From contig NZ_NEXX01000005.1 in the NCBI RefSeq assembly GCF_002174125.1, positions 186,001 through 250,000 on the forward strand: a stretch of 64,000 nt of DNA. Reading direction: 5' to 3'. The notes under the pieces were generated by a model, which saw only the letters and a list, made by a program, of their open reading frames with translations, was not told the origin of the DNA and searched no databases. Position 1 is the stretch's first letter; every line of letters begins with the position of its first letter. Shown here piece after piece: positions 27,391-35,994 of this stretch. Position numbers and translations under genes: made by a program. Source of the DNA: Acinetobacter populi (GTDB lineage Bacteria; Pseudomonadota; Gammaproteobacteria; Pseudomonadales; Moraxellaceae).

Positions 27391-27557
27391 TGTAAAAGTT
27401 TTGTGATTGGTGCGAACTTCCTTTCGCTTTGTGCTTCTCAGCAATCCATTTAGTAGAAACTTCCTGTTTCCACTTAAGCTTTATGTTGGTGTGAAATCCT
27501 TTCACTTTTATGCTTCTCAGCAAGCTTTTTTTATCAGGGATTTCCATGTCCCTTGAT
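27358..27557 (-). ncRNA. Rsm/Csr-type small RNA (predicted CsrA/RsmA-sequestering RNA)
   Basis: On the minus strand, four stem-loops expose GGA. (1) AGGGA/TCCCT, loop CATGGAAA, 27536-27553. (2) GTGAA/TTCAC, loop AGGAT, 27491-27505. (3) a 9-bp stem with loop AGGAA, 27452-27474. (4) GCGAA/TTCGC, loop AGGAAG, 27412-27427. Hairpins 2 and 4 belong to two ~38-nt direct repeats (27486-27523 and 27407-27444), each starting with a small TGCT-GAGA-AGCA hairpin. Their GGA stems differ by a compensatory T-A to C-G change. Another GGA is unpaired at about 27446. A rho-independent terminator closes the RNA, and TATAGT at 27564-27569 is the likely -10. This is the design of RsmX/Y/Z and CsrB/C. The start (about 27557) is inferred. 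Confidence 0.82.
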
Positions 27558-27563
27558 GTAAGT

Positions 27564-27569
27564 ACTATA
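27564..27569 (-). promoter_or_regulatory. -10 element of the Rsm-like RNA promoter
   Basis: TATAGT (5/6 to TATAAT) lies 7 nt before the proposed start. The -35 position holds only TTTTAT, a weak match, as expected for an activator-dependent promoter. An alternative pair, TTGATG (27603-27608) with TATATT 16 nt downstream, would give a start about 20 nt earlier. Confidence 0.45.
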
Positions 27570-27613
27570 GCTTTCACTGCAAATATATAAAATAGGTCAT
27601 TTCCATCAAACTA

Positions 27614-27631
27614 TGTACGTTTTTGCTTACA
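27614..27631 (-). promoter_or_regulatory. GacA-type upstream activating sequence
   Basis: On the minus strand TGTAAG-CAAAAA-CGTACA matches the GacA/UvrY consensus TGTAAG-N6-CTTACA at 11 of 12 fixed positions. Its 3' end is about 57 nt before the proposed RNA start. The arms extend to TATGTAAG/CGTACATA (7 of 8 paired). Position and sequence fit direct GacA activation of an rsm gene. Confidence 0.75.
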
Positions 27632-27816
27632 TAAACAATGCGATCAACTCCTTCGAAATGATTGTTTTATCAAATACATCTTCTGAACCCGATCATGCTT
27701 CGCTAAAATTGACACAGATTTTTAGATAATTCGCTTAAAAATCATTAGGCCTAAACTATTCCGCTATCTCCCAATATTTTGATAAGTAAATATTATTCCT
27801 GCTATTCGAGGGTCAT

Positions 27817-29097
27817 GTGTCAAAGCATTTGCTGTTTTCCGTTTTAGGCCCTTTACTTGGCTTATTTATTATCAGTCTGGGTAATGGTTTTATTTCTTCC
27901 ATCACCTCACTCAAATTAGATGCTGAGGGTACGTCAGATGTAATGATCGGATTTGTTTCTTCCTGTTATTTCATCGGTCTTGCACTTGGTGCAATCTTTA
28001 GTGATCGTCTTATTCTTCGGATAGGTCATATTCGGGCGTATAGTGGTTTTGCCTCACTCACTGCGATTACTTTTTTATTGCAAGGATTGTATTTCGATCC
28101 ATGGTTCTGGGCATGTTTACGTCTGGTCAATGGATGGGCAATTATTGGTATTTTTCTGATTGTAGAAAGTTGGTTATTGCTATCTAGTGATCAGAAAATG
28201 CGTGGACGACTGTTGGCAATTTACATGATTGCATTTTATGGTTCCGGTATGTTTGGGCAGATCAGTCTTGGGATCATGAGTGAATGGGATGAAATGATTC
28301 CTTTTGTACTGGCCGGAATTTTGGGTTCACTGTCGGTATTACCAATGGTGATTCTTCCTAGAATATCACCTGAAATCAAAGAAGTACGACCATTGGGTAT
28401 TAAGGCATTATTTGATATGTCACCCACTGGGGTAATGGCCTGTTTTGTTTCAGGTATTACCATTGCTGCTGTCTATGCACTTTTTCCCATTTACTTTCAA
28501 CGTATGGGCTTGAATATTCATCAAGTCGGTCAACTGATGGCATGTGTTATTTTAGGTGCAATGGTTTTACAGTATCCAATTGGTCGCTGGTCAGACCATC
28601 AGGATAGACAAGTGGTACTGATCAGCTTAAGTATTTTTTGTGCAGTACTGACACTGGGTATTCTTTTTTTTCCTGCCACACATCTTTTATTAATGGTCCT
28701 ATTCTTTTTGATTGGTGGGGGAATTTTTGCAGTCTATCCTGTTGCTGTAAGTCATGCCACCGATCGTGCGACGATAGAACAACTTATTCCGTCCATACAG
28801 GGATTATTACTGATTAATTCCATTGGTTCGGTATTTAGTCCTTTTGCCATCTCCGCATTAATGTCAGTGATGGGAAATAAAGGGCTATTCTGGGTATTTT
28901 TTGTCATCAATATTGCACTTGCGATCTTCCTCATGAATCGACGTCAAATTCGCCCAGCACCCGAACCTGTTGCGCCGTTTGTAACGGCAACTCAAATGTC
29001 GCCTATTGGTGCAGAAATCAGGATTACTGAACAATTAGAACAGGCAACCATTCAACAAAGGGAAGCCAATACGGATGAATCGAATACAAAATCATAA
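27817..29097 (+). CDS. MFS transporter, YcaD-like
   Basis: 426 residues with about 12 membrane segments. The pattern (LKLDAEGTSDVMIGFVSSCYF, LGAIFSDRLILRIGHIRAY) and the central loop match the YcaD group of major facilitator proteins. The start is GTG at 27817 behind GAGGG. The last ~50 residues form a polar cytoplasmic tail with many Glu/Gln/Thr. It is divergent from the Rsm-like RNA, whose GacA box is about 190 bp away. The substrate is not known. Confidence 0.8.
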   Translation: MSKHLLFSVLGPLLGLFIISLGNGFISSITSLKLDAEGTSDVMIGFVSSCYFIGLALGAIFSDRLILRIGHIRAYSGFASLTAITFLLQGLYFDPWFWACLRLVNGWAIIGIFLIVESWLLLSSDQKMRGRLLAIYMIAFYGSGMFGQISLGIMSEWDEMIPFVLAGILGSLSVLPMVILPRISPEIKEVRPLGIKALFDMSPTGVMACFVSGITIAAVYALFPIYFQRMGLNIHQVGQLMACVILGAMVLQYPIGRWSDHQDRQVVLISLSIFCAVLTLGILFFPATHLLLMVLFFLIGGGIFAVYPVAVSHATDRATIEQLIPSIQGLLLINSIGSVFSPFAISALMSVMGNKGLFWVFFVINIALAIFLMNRRQIRPAPEPVAPFVTATQMSPIGAEIRITEQLEQATIQQREANTDESNTKS

Positions 29098-29270
29098 AGT
29101 CAACATATAAAAGACCTCTTTCGAATATATCTTAGCCCCCTTAATTTTCTCCCTTCACAGTGGGAATCTAAGGACTTTTGCAAGAACGCTAAAGATAAGC
29201 TTAGATCCTTTGCTTTATGAGAGATGTTATTTAGGGATACACTATATTTAATATATTTTGGATAAATGAT

Positions 29271-30731
29271 ATGAAACCTGTCGATTTTTCAAGTCTATCA
29301 CCACAACCGGTCTGGCAACATTTTCATACGCTATGCAATATTCCCCGTCCATCAAAACATGAACAGCAACTACGTGAACATCTAAAACATTGGGCAGAAC
29401 AACGTGGTCTGGACACTTATATTGATAAGATTGGTAATCTGATTATCCGTAAACCAGCCAGTAGAGGGATGGAACAGGTAACAGGTGTGATCTTACAAGG
29501 TCATCTGGATATGGTGACACAAGCCAATAGTGGCACGGTGCATGATTTTAGCAAAGATCCAATTCAGCCGGTGATTGAAGAAGGCTGGCTGATTGCAAAG
29601 GATACGACCTTGGGTGCCGATAACGGTATTGGCGTGGCATTAGCCTTGGCTGTGCTTGAATCTAAAGATCTGGATCATGGTCCAATTGAAGCGTTATTCA
29701 CCATTGATGAAGAAGCAGGCATGAGTGGCGCACGTCACTTAGAAGCTGGTATTTTACAAGGACAATGGTTATTTAATATTGATACCGAAGAATGGGGGGA
29801 ACTGTATCTGGGCTGTGCAGGCAGTCTGGATGTCGAGGTTTCAGAGCCCATTGATTATATTGCTGCGCCAGAAAATTTATCTGCATTTGAAATTAACTTG
29901 TCAGGCTTAAAAGGCGGGCATTCCGGTGTACAAATCCATCTGGGGCGGGGGAATGCCAATGTTATTCTGGCGCAATTCCTGCAACAACATTTATCGGATC
30001 TCGATGGATATTTAGTAGAGTTTCATGGTGGCACTGCGCGTAATGCCATCCCGCGTGAAGCCTTTGCCACGATTGCTATTGCAGCGGATCAAATTGAAGC
30101 GTTACAGCAACGCCTGAATCAATATTTACAGCATTGTCAAAGCCAGCTTAAAGGCATTGATGACGGTTTAAATATCAATATTAATGCCTCTACTGCACCG
30201 ATCGAACAGGTGATGGAGCCTCGCCAGCAACAGCTTTGGCTTGATGCACTGGCCAGTTGTCCATATGGAGTGGCCAGTATGAGTCAGGTATTGGACAATG
30301 TGGTGGAAATTTCTAACAATATCGGAGTGGTACGTATAGGTCCTGAAGGTGGTCAAATCCTGATCATGGTTCGTGCCATGGATAATCATGAAGTTCAGGA
30401 TTTTTCCCAAAAGATTCAACAACATTTTGCCCAATACGGGTTACAGGCAAAACTTGCCCATCTGGTATCGGGCTGGACCCCGGATCCGGAATCGGCAGCC
30501 CTAAAATGTCTGCAACAAGCGTATCAACAGGCATTCCATATTGAACCACAATTGAAAGTGATTCATGCCGGTCTGGAATGCGGCATCATTGCCCGGCATT
30601 ATCCGCATTTACAAATGGTGTCTTTTGGACCGGATATTCAGGGCGCACATGCCCCGGGTGAACGGGTGAATATCAAGAGTGTCGAAAATTGCTGGACATT
30701 GTTAACCGCAGCACTGGCTCTGGTGAAATAA
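29271..30731 (+). CDS. pepD: Aminoacyl-histidine dipeptidase (beta-alanyl/Xaa-His dipeptidase)
   Basis: Cytosolic M20 zinc dipeptidase that hydrolyses Xaa-His dipeptides. It starts FSSLSPQPVWQHFHTLCNIPRPS. Metal-site segments are LQGHLDMVTQ (His, Asp), LGADNGIGVALALAV (bridging Asp) and FTIDEEAGMSG (Glu). A lid/dimerisation domain follows (SGLKGGHSGVQI), and the C-terminal metal-binding His is in the segment LECGIIARHYP to GPDIQGAHAPGE. Its 486 residues match PepD. It converges on the GNAT gene with only 3 bp between stops. Confidence 0.93.
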   Translation: MKPVDFSSLSPQPVWQHFHTLCNIPRPSKHEQQLREHLKHWAEQRGLDTYIDKIGNLIIRKPASRGMEQVTGVILQGHLDMVTQANSGTVHDFSKDPIQPVIEEGWLIAKDTTLGADNGIGVALALAVLESKDLDHGPIEALFTIDEEAGMSGARHLEAGILQGQWLFNIDTEEWGELYLGCAGSLDVEVSEPIDYIAAPENLSAFEINLSGLKGGHSGVQIHLGRGNANVILAQFLQQHLSDLDGYLVEFHGGTARNAIPREAFATIAIAADQIEALQQRLNQYLQHCQSQLKGIDDGLNININASTAPIEQVMEPRQQQLWLDALASCPYGVASMSQVLDNVVEISNNIGVVRIGPEGGQILIMVRAMDNHEVQDFSQKIQQHFAQYGLQAKLAHLVSGWTPDPESAALKCLQQAYQQAFHIEPQLKVIHAGLECGIIARHYPHLQMVSFGPDIQGAHAPGERVNIKSVENCWTLLTAALALVK

Positions 30732-30734
30732 ACC

Positions 30735-31181
30735 TTATCCGACAAATTCAAGATGTAATAATGGGTAAGGTCTGCCTTGCCCATCCTGTTCCGAACGTCC
30801 GGCAATCTGGAAACCATGTGCCAGATAAAATCCAACTGCTTGCGGATTCTGTTCATTAACATCAACGGCTGTGATGGTCAATTGTTGTATGGCATAGTCC
30901 AGCAATTGTGTACCGAATCCTTGTCCTCGTGCATGAGCATCAATAAATAACATTTCCAGTTTCTGCTGATCCACACCGATAAAACCACAGATTTTGTCAT
31001 GTAATATAATGCTATAAACCTGTAAATGAGGCAGATACTGTTGCAGAATTAAAGGTCTTAACTGATCAATATCCTGTTCTTGCAAAAAATGATGGGTTGC
31101 GCGAACCGAACGTTCCCAAATTTCAACAAGACGAGGAAAATCTGCTGCTTGAGCAATGTGTATTTCGCCAATTTCTTGCAT
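30735..31181 (-). CDS. GNAT-family N-acetyltransferase
   Basis: A 148-residue single-domain acetyltransferase. The acetyl-CoA binding motif is LFIDAHARGQGFGTQLLDYAI (in parts: R/Q-x-x-G-x-G/A), followed by VDVNEQNPQAVGFYLAHGF, the usual motif B. It resembles YjaB/YjcF-like acetyltransferases. The substrate is unknown. It converges with pepD and lies just downstream of the monooxygenase-like gene on the same strand, 36 bp apart, so the two may be co-transcribed. Confidence 0.85.
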   Translation of the reverse strand: MQEIGEIHIAQAADFPRLVEIWERSVRATHHFLQEQDIDQLRPLILQQYLPHLQVYSIILHDKICGFIGVDQQKLEMLFIDAHARGQGFGTQLLDYAIQQLTITAVDVNEQNPQAVGFYLAHGFQIAGRSEQDGQGRPYPLLHLEFVG

Positions 31182-31217
31182 GATTAAAAAAACCTTGAAT
31201 TCTTTGATTGATAAAAA

Positions 31218-31532
31218 TTAGACATCAAATGTTTTACGCAAGCTTTCAAATGTTTGCATATGAGTAAATTGACCCGCTTGTCTTTGGTAGGGCGCTATTT
31301 GAGGCACCAGTCGCTGAAAATGTTCCGATTGAACATGGGCATCTAAGGCAGCACGATCAATCCATTCTTCTACAAAAATAAAATGACCTGTATCACGCAC
31401 ATCATGATAAAGATCGTAAGCAAGACATCCCGTTTCCAATCGGGTTTTATCAATCAATTCCTGATACAAAGGTAACACCTGTGCAATTTTATCAACCTGA
31501 ATAAAATCTTCAGCAATGAGTTTTAAGATCAT
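31218..31532 (-). CDS. Antibiotic biosynthesis monooxygenase (ABM)-domain protein
   Basis: A 104-residue protein with the dimeric ferredoxin-like ABM fold: LIDKTRLETGCLAYDLYHDV, then FIFVEEWIDRAALDAHVQSEHF, both hallmarks of the family (quinol monooxygenase YgiN-like). Its reaction is not defined; many members act on quinols or are stress-related. It is probably co-transcribed with the following GNAT gene. Confidence 0.85.
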   Translation of the reverse strand: MILKLIAEDFIQVDKIAQVLPLYQELIDKTRLETGCLAYDLYHDVRDTGHFIFVEEWIDRAALDAHVQSEHFQRLVPQIAPYQRQAGQFTHMQTFESLRKTFDV

Positions 31533-31666
31533 TTTAAGTTCTATTAAATCATGTAAGTAATTAAATCATATCAAAAATAGAAAGATATCACGATTATTTT
31601 CAAGTAAATACATATCCATTCTATGATGACATTTATTTTTATAGGGATAAAAATACCCAAAATAAA

Positions 31667-31702
31667 AAACAGCCTGCTTTGAATGGGCAAAGCAGGCTGT
31701 TT
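31667..31702 (-). terminator. Strong terminator downstream of gabD
   Basis: A perfect 15-bp stem, AAACAGCCTGCTTTG with CAAAGCAGGCTGTTT, around a 6-nt loop. On the minus strand it is followed by TTTTTTATTTTG, so it ends the gabTD transcript 45 nt after the gabD stop. Confidence 0.88.
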
Positions 31703-31747
31703 AAACTGATCTGGTGAGGTATCGCAATAAATCTATAGCAAATAAAT

Positions 31748-33196
31748 TTAGACCGATAAATCAACGCAGAGATATTTCATTTCCAGATATTCATCAATGC
31801 CGAATTTAGAACCTTCACGTCCTAAACCAGATTGTTTGACCCCACCGAATGGCGCAACTTCATTGGAAATGGCACCGGTGTTAATGCCGACCATACCGTA
31901 TTCCAGTGCTTCACCGACACGCCATTGCCGTGCTGTATTCTGGGTAAACAGATAAGCAGCCAGACCAAATTCGGTATCGTTCGCCATAGCCACCACCTGA
32001 TCTTCATCTTCAAAACGAAATAATGGCGCCAGTGGACCAAAGGTTTCTTCTTTGGAGACTTTCATCTCTTGAGTGACGTCAGTTAATATTGTTGGCTCGA
32101 AGAATGTTGCGTCAATATCTGCTCGCTTACCACCAATTTTGACTGTGGCACCTTTGCTGATGGCATCTGCAATATGTGATTGCACTTTGGCAACTGCATC
32201 TTCATCAATTAGAGGCCCTTGCGTTGATGCTGCATCACGCCCATCACCAACCTGTAATTTCGCCACAGCTTCCACCAGTTTTTCAACCAGCGTGTCATAG
32301 ATCCCGTTTTGTACATAAATACGGTTGGCACAGACACAGGTTTGTCCACTGTTACGAAATTTACTGGCCATGATGCCTTGTACCGCTTGATCAAGATTGG
32401 CATCATCAAACACGATAACAGGCGCATTACCCCCTAATTCCAGTGATAATTTCTTAATGCTTGGTGCACATTGCTGCATTAAGATACGACCTACCTGCGT
32501 TGAACCAGTAAAGCTGAGTTTACGTACAGTATCGCTTTCACACAGGGTTTTACCCACTTCAATGGCATCACCACTGATATTCAGGTAAAGATCAACTGGC
32601 AAGCCTGCTTGTAAAGCCAGTACTTCCAATGCATAGGCTGTAAGTGGGGTTTGTTCGGCAGGTTTAACCAGCATCGAACAGCCCGCTGCCAGCGCAGGCG
32701 CAGCTTTACGGGTAATCATCGCCGCAGGAAAGTTCCACGGGGTAATCGCTGCGGTGACGCCAATGGCTTGCTTGATCACCAGCAAGCGTTGATTGGCAAG
32801 TGTTGGACTGAGCACTTCACCATCAACACGACGGGCTTGTTCGGCAAACCAGCGTACAAAAGAAGCAGCATAACCAATTTCCCCACGTGCTTCGGCAAGT
32901 GGCTTGCCTTGTTCCGCAGTTAAAATCTGGGCCAAATTTTCCTTGTTCTCAAGGATTAAATTGAACCATGTCCATAACACATCGGCACGTGTCAAAGCAG
33001 TTTGTTTTTTCCATGCTGCCTGTGCAATCGCAGAACGTGCAATTGCAGATTCAACCGCAGCACGGTCATGGCTTTTCACCCATGCCAGTGCTTCACCAGT
33101 TGCCGCATCATTTACCTGAATATAGTCACCTGAAGCAGGTGCTTCAAATGCAATATCAGCATGCTGTAATAAATATTTCAAATGATCCTGAATCAT
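31748..33196 (-). CDS. gabD: Succinate-semialdehyde dehydrogenase
   Basis: Oxidises succinic semialdehyde to succinate with NAD(P)+, the second step of GABA use. This 482-residue aldehyde dehydrogenase carries TPWNFPAAMITRK, SFTGSTQVGR, the catalytic Glu in LELGGNAPVIVFDDA and the catalytic Cys in GQTCVCANR. These match GabD. It follows gabT by 15 bp in the same operon. A relaxed role with other semialdehydes (such as glutarate semialdehyde) cannot be excluded. Confidence 0.92.
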   Translation of the reverse strand: MIQDHLKYLLQHADIAFEAPASGDYIQVNDAATGEALAWVKSHDRAAVESAIARSAIAQAAWKKQTALTRADVLWTWFNLILENKENLAQILTAEQGKPLAEARGEIGYAASFVRWFAEQARRVDGEVLSPTLANQRLLVIKQAIGVTAAITPWNFPAAMITRKAAPALAAGCSMLVKPAEQTPLTAYALEVLALQAGLPVDLYLNISGDAIEVGKTLCESDTVRKLSFTGSTQVGRILMQQCAPSIKKLSLELGGNAPVIVFDDANLDQAVQGIMASKFRNSGQTCVCANRIYVQNGIYDTLVEKLVEAVAKLQVGDGRDAASTQGPLIDEDAVAKVQSHIADAISKGATVKIGGKRADIDATFFEPTILTDVTQEMKVSKEETFGPLAPLFRFEDEDQVVAMANDTEFGLAAYLFTQNTARQWRVGEALEYGMVGINTGAISNEVAPFGGVKQSGLGREGSKFGIDEYLEMKYLCVDLSV

Positions 33197-33211
33197 GCTG
33201 ATGCTCCAAAA

Positions 33212-34471
33212 TTAAGGTAGTTTGGCAAAACCCTGTTTTAAAATATCCAGACCTTCACGGAATTGTTCTACCGGAATGGTCAATGGATACAAGAAACGAA
33301 TCACATTGCCATATTTACCACAGGTAAGAATCAACAAACCATTTTGCATGGCATAGTTTTGTACTGCTTTGGCTTGTTCTGCGGTGTTAAATTCTACAGC
33401 AACCATTGAACCCAGCGCACGAATATCAGTGATTACATTGACAGTTTTTTGTTGAATATGTTCCAAAACTGAAACCAGTTCGGCGCCCAATATATTGGCA
33501 CGGTCACACAGCTTTTCACCTTCGATCACATCAATCACTGCATGTGCAGCCGCCACTGCAACCGGATTACCTGCATAGGTACCCCCCAAACCACCCGGAT
33601 TTGGCGCATCCATCACTTCGGCACGACCAACCACCCCAGAAATCGGGAAACCACCACCTAGGCTTTTTGCCATGGTAATCAGGTCAGCTTTGGTTTCATA
33701 ATAATTCATGGCAAATAATTGACCAGTACGGGCAAAACCGGATTGCACTTCATCAGCAACGATTAAAATACCATGTTGATCACACAGTTCACGCAGACGT
33801 TTTAAAAATTCTGCTGGCACCACATTAAAACCACCTTCACCCTGAACAGGTTCTAGTACAATCGCTGCCACATCATGTGCCGCCACATCTTCTGCAAAAA
33901 TATTTTCGATACTTTCAATTGCATCATCAACACTGATGCCTTTTGATGGGACTGGATAACGGGCATGGAACACGCCTGCCGGCATCACACCAAAATCACG
34001 TTTGTAAGGTGCTGTTTTACCTGTCATTGCCATGGTCATAAATGAACGACCGTGGAATCCATTACCAAAAGTAATAATACCGTGACGACCTGTATAAGCA
34101 CGGGCAATTTTTACTGCATTTTCGACAGCTTCTGCACCGGTAGAGAAGAATGTAGTTTTGGCTGGACCTGCAATCGGCGCACGTTCATTAATACGTTCTG
34201 CCAATGCAACATAGCTTTCATACGGTACAACCTGATAGGCAGTGTGAGTAAATTTGGTTAATTGCTCAGTCACCGCAGCAATGATTTTTGGATGGCGGTG
34301 CCCTGTATTTAATACGGCAATTCCCCCTGCAAAATCGATAAATTTATTGCCTTCAGCATCCCAGATTGTCGCATTTTCAGCTTTCTCTGCATACCATTGG
34401 CACATCACGCCAACGCCTTTTGGAGTTGCTTGTTGTTTACGTGCATTAAGTGCAGAGTGTTTACTGTCCAT
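33212..34471 (-). CDS. gabT: 4-aminobutyrate aminotransferase
   Basis: Transfers the amino group of GABA to 2-oxoglutarate, giving succinic semialdehyde and glutamate; PLP-dependent class III. Visible motifs are FFSTGAEAVENAVKIAR, ILIVADEVQSGFARTG and the PLP lysine in TMAKSLGGGFPISG. Its 419 residues match GabT. The ATG is preceded by GAGGA. A GabR-like operator lies 118-149 bp upstream (34589-34620). 5-aminovalerate use is possible as well. Confidence 0.93.
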   Translation of the reverse strand: MDSKHSALNARKQQATPKGVGVMCQWYAEKAENATIWDAEGNKFIDFAGGIAVLNTGHRHPKIIAAVTEQLTKFTHTAYQVVPYESYVALAERINERAPIAGPAKTTFFSTGAEAVENAVKIARAYTGRHGIITFGNGFHGRSFMTMAMTGKTAPYKRDFGVMPAGVFHARYPVPSKGISVDDAIESIENIFAEDVAAHDVAAIVLEPVQGEGGFNVVPAEFLKRLRELCDQHGILIVADEVQSGFARTGQLFAMNYYETKADLITMAKSLGGGFPISGVVGRAEVMDAPNPGGLGGTYAGNPVAVAAAHAVIDVIEGEKLCDRANILGAELVSVLEHIQQKTVNVITDIRALGSMVAVEFNTAEQAKAVQNYAMQNGLLILTCGKYGNVIRFLYPLTIPVEQFREGLDILKQGFAKLP

Positions 34472-34588
34472 TTTATGTCCTCATTCTTGATTAAAGCGTA
34501 CAGCTTTGATGGGTGTAACCAGCATGTTTTTTTGACTGCTTACAGGGCTGTTTATGTTTTTTATTTTGCGCTTTTTGCCATGACTGAC

Positions 34589-34620
34589 GAGAGCCACTTT
34601 GACATAGAAGGAGAGAGCCA
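34589..34620. promoter_or_regulatory. MocR/GabR-type operator A, upstream of gabT
   Basis: Two direct copies of GAGAGCCA (34589-34596 and 34613-34620), 24 bp start to start, each followed by MTT or ATT. The same arrangement occurs at 37574-37605 (regulator start) and 41371-41402 (upstream of the permease). It faces gabT from 118 bp away, where an activator would sit. Direct repeats are the known type of site for MocR-family proteins. Confidence 0.75.
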
Positions 34621-34660
34621 ATTCAAAGTAAATCGCTCACCGTAATTTCACTGCACAAAA

Positions 34661-34682
34661 AAGGCATATCCGAAGATATGCC
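34661..34682 (-). terminator. Terminator of the porin gene with UUCG tetraloop
   Basis: On the minus strand GGCATATC-TTCG-GATATGCC is followed by TTTTTT. It begins about 22 nt after the porin stop. The C(UUCG)G loop makes it especially stable. It also insulates the porin gene from gabT. Confidence 0.88.
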
Positions 34683-34704
34683 CCTTAAAATATACAAAAT
34701 CATT

Positions 34705-35886
34705 TTAGAAGTTATACATCAACAAAAGATTGAGTAAACGGCTATGACCATTGCCATCACCATTCACCAGCGAATTTTCATTGCCGCCAATAAATACATC
34801 ATTTTTACCAATAATATATTCCGCTGCAAATGACAGTTGTTTTACATCCAGCTGTGCACCCCAGATTTGACGACGTGAGGTAGCAAAACCACTTTTGTCC
34901 TTGTCATAAATAGCATAAGTTACATAAGGTGTCAGATGATAACCATCAATAATATTTTTAAATTGGTAATTTAGATCAGCCACATAAAAATTACCTTTAT
35001 TGGCTACATTATATACCGAATCAAAAGAACCCACGGTTGAATAATCAGGTGTAATTAAAGATTTGTTATCAACATTATTCTGTCCAATGCTAAAGGTTGC
35101 ATTTGCATTCTGATAACCTAACTGTCCAAAAACCGTCCAAGCCTTACGATGCCCAGTTTCGCCATTATCTTTATTGTCCAGATCAGAATACCAATACGAC
35201 CCGCCAACACCCAGTTTTAAATCGGGAACAGCAGTAACTGCAATATCCTGTTTAATACGGGCAAGCCACATATTTTTTTCTTTTAAAGTGGGTGCATCGG
35301 TCTCATCCGTGCGGACAAAATTGGCAGAATAACGTGCGCTATCACCGCCACTGCCTGCATAGTGACCACCATCACGAACAAAATAGGCCAAATCTATATG
35401 GGTGTTATCAAACAATTGATGCTGATAATTGATCCCCAGATTATGCACATCTTCTAGACCTGCATTATCCAGCGAACTACCATACCAACTGCTGCCCCAG
35501 CTACGACCTACACCAAACGGCATATTTTGTAAGCCAACAGTTACACGATCATGTGCATTGATTTTATATCCCAGATTTGCATTGACCAATGTCGATAAAT
35601 CACACAAGGTATCAGATTGATAACAGCGATATTCAAGTTCACCAAACAGATGCTTTGCATCATATTTGATGGTGAGTTTTGCCGCGTCAAATTTCAGTTG
35701 TTGATCACTATCAGAATAATCCTTATCTTGATATTTGGCTCGTAACCAGCCAGACAATTCAATCTGTCCAAGATTAGATGTTGCGTCACCCAAACTTAAA
35801 TCACTGGCAAATACAGCAGGGGAAAGCCCCGTGCATAGTCCGATTGCCAGACCTACCACCATATTCCGATACACATATTTCGACAT
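34705..35886 (-). CDS. Outer-membrane porin-like beta-barrel protein
   Basis: 393 residues. The ATG at 35886 follows GGGGTTTGA and begins a signal peptide (MVVGLAIGLCTGLSPAVFA). The mature part consists of alternating amphipathic strands ending in LLLMYNF, the C-terminal aromatic needed for barrel insertion. Strand pairs such as GQIELSGWLRAKY and HLTPYVTYAIYD are typical. No LPS- or peptidoglycan-binding domain is seen. Lying between gabT and glutamate dehydrogenase, it may admit amino acids or dicarboxylates, but this is inference. The exact porin family is not identified. Confidence 0.78.
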   Translation of the reverse strand: MSKYVYRNMVVGLAIGLCTGLSPAVFASDLSLGDATSNLGQIELSGWLRAKYQDKDYSDSDQQLKFDAAKLTIKYDAKHLFGELEYRCYQSDTLCDLSTLVNANLGYKINAHDRVTVGLQNMPFGVGRSWGSSWYGSSLDNAGLEDVHNLGINYQHQLFDNTHIDLAYFVRDGGHYAGSGGDSARYSANFVRTDETDAPTLKEKNMWLARIKQDIAVTAVPDLKLGVGGSYWYSDLDNKDNGETGHRKAWTVFGQLGYQNANATFSIGQNNVDNKSLITPDYSTVGSFDSVYNVANKGNFYVADLNYQFKNIIDGYHLTPYVTYAIYDKDKSGFATSRRQIWGAQLDVKQLSFAAEYIIGKNDVFIGGNENSLVNGDGNGHSRLLNLLLMYNF

Positions 35887-35994
35887 ATTCAAACCCCAAA
35901 AAATAATAAATCCATATTGAAACGCTGCTGTCCGATCAGACTCCATAAACCAACCGGACCAAGACGACTTAGATCAAAATTAACTGGACCGAAA

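Noticed and set aside
27380..27577. 65-codon minus-strand ORF in the gap before the YcaD-like MFS gene
   Set aside because: It lies inside the GGA-hairpin RNA; its sequence is explained by RNA repeats and stems, and no ribosome-binding site or family is visible.
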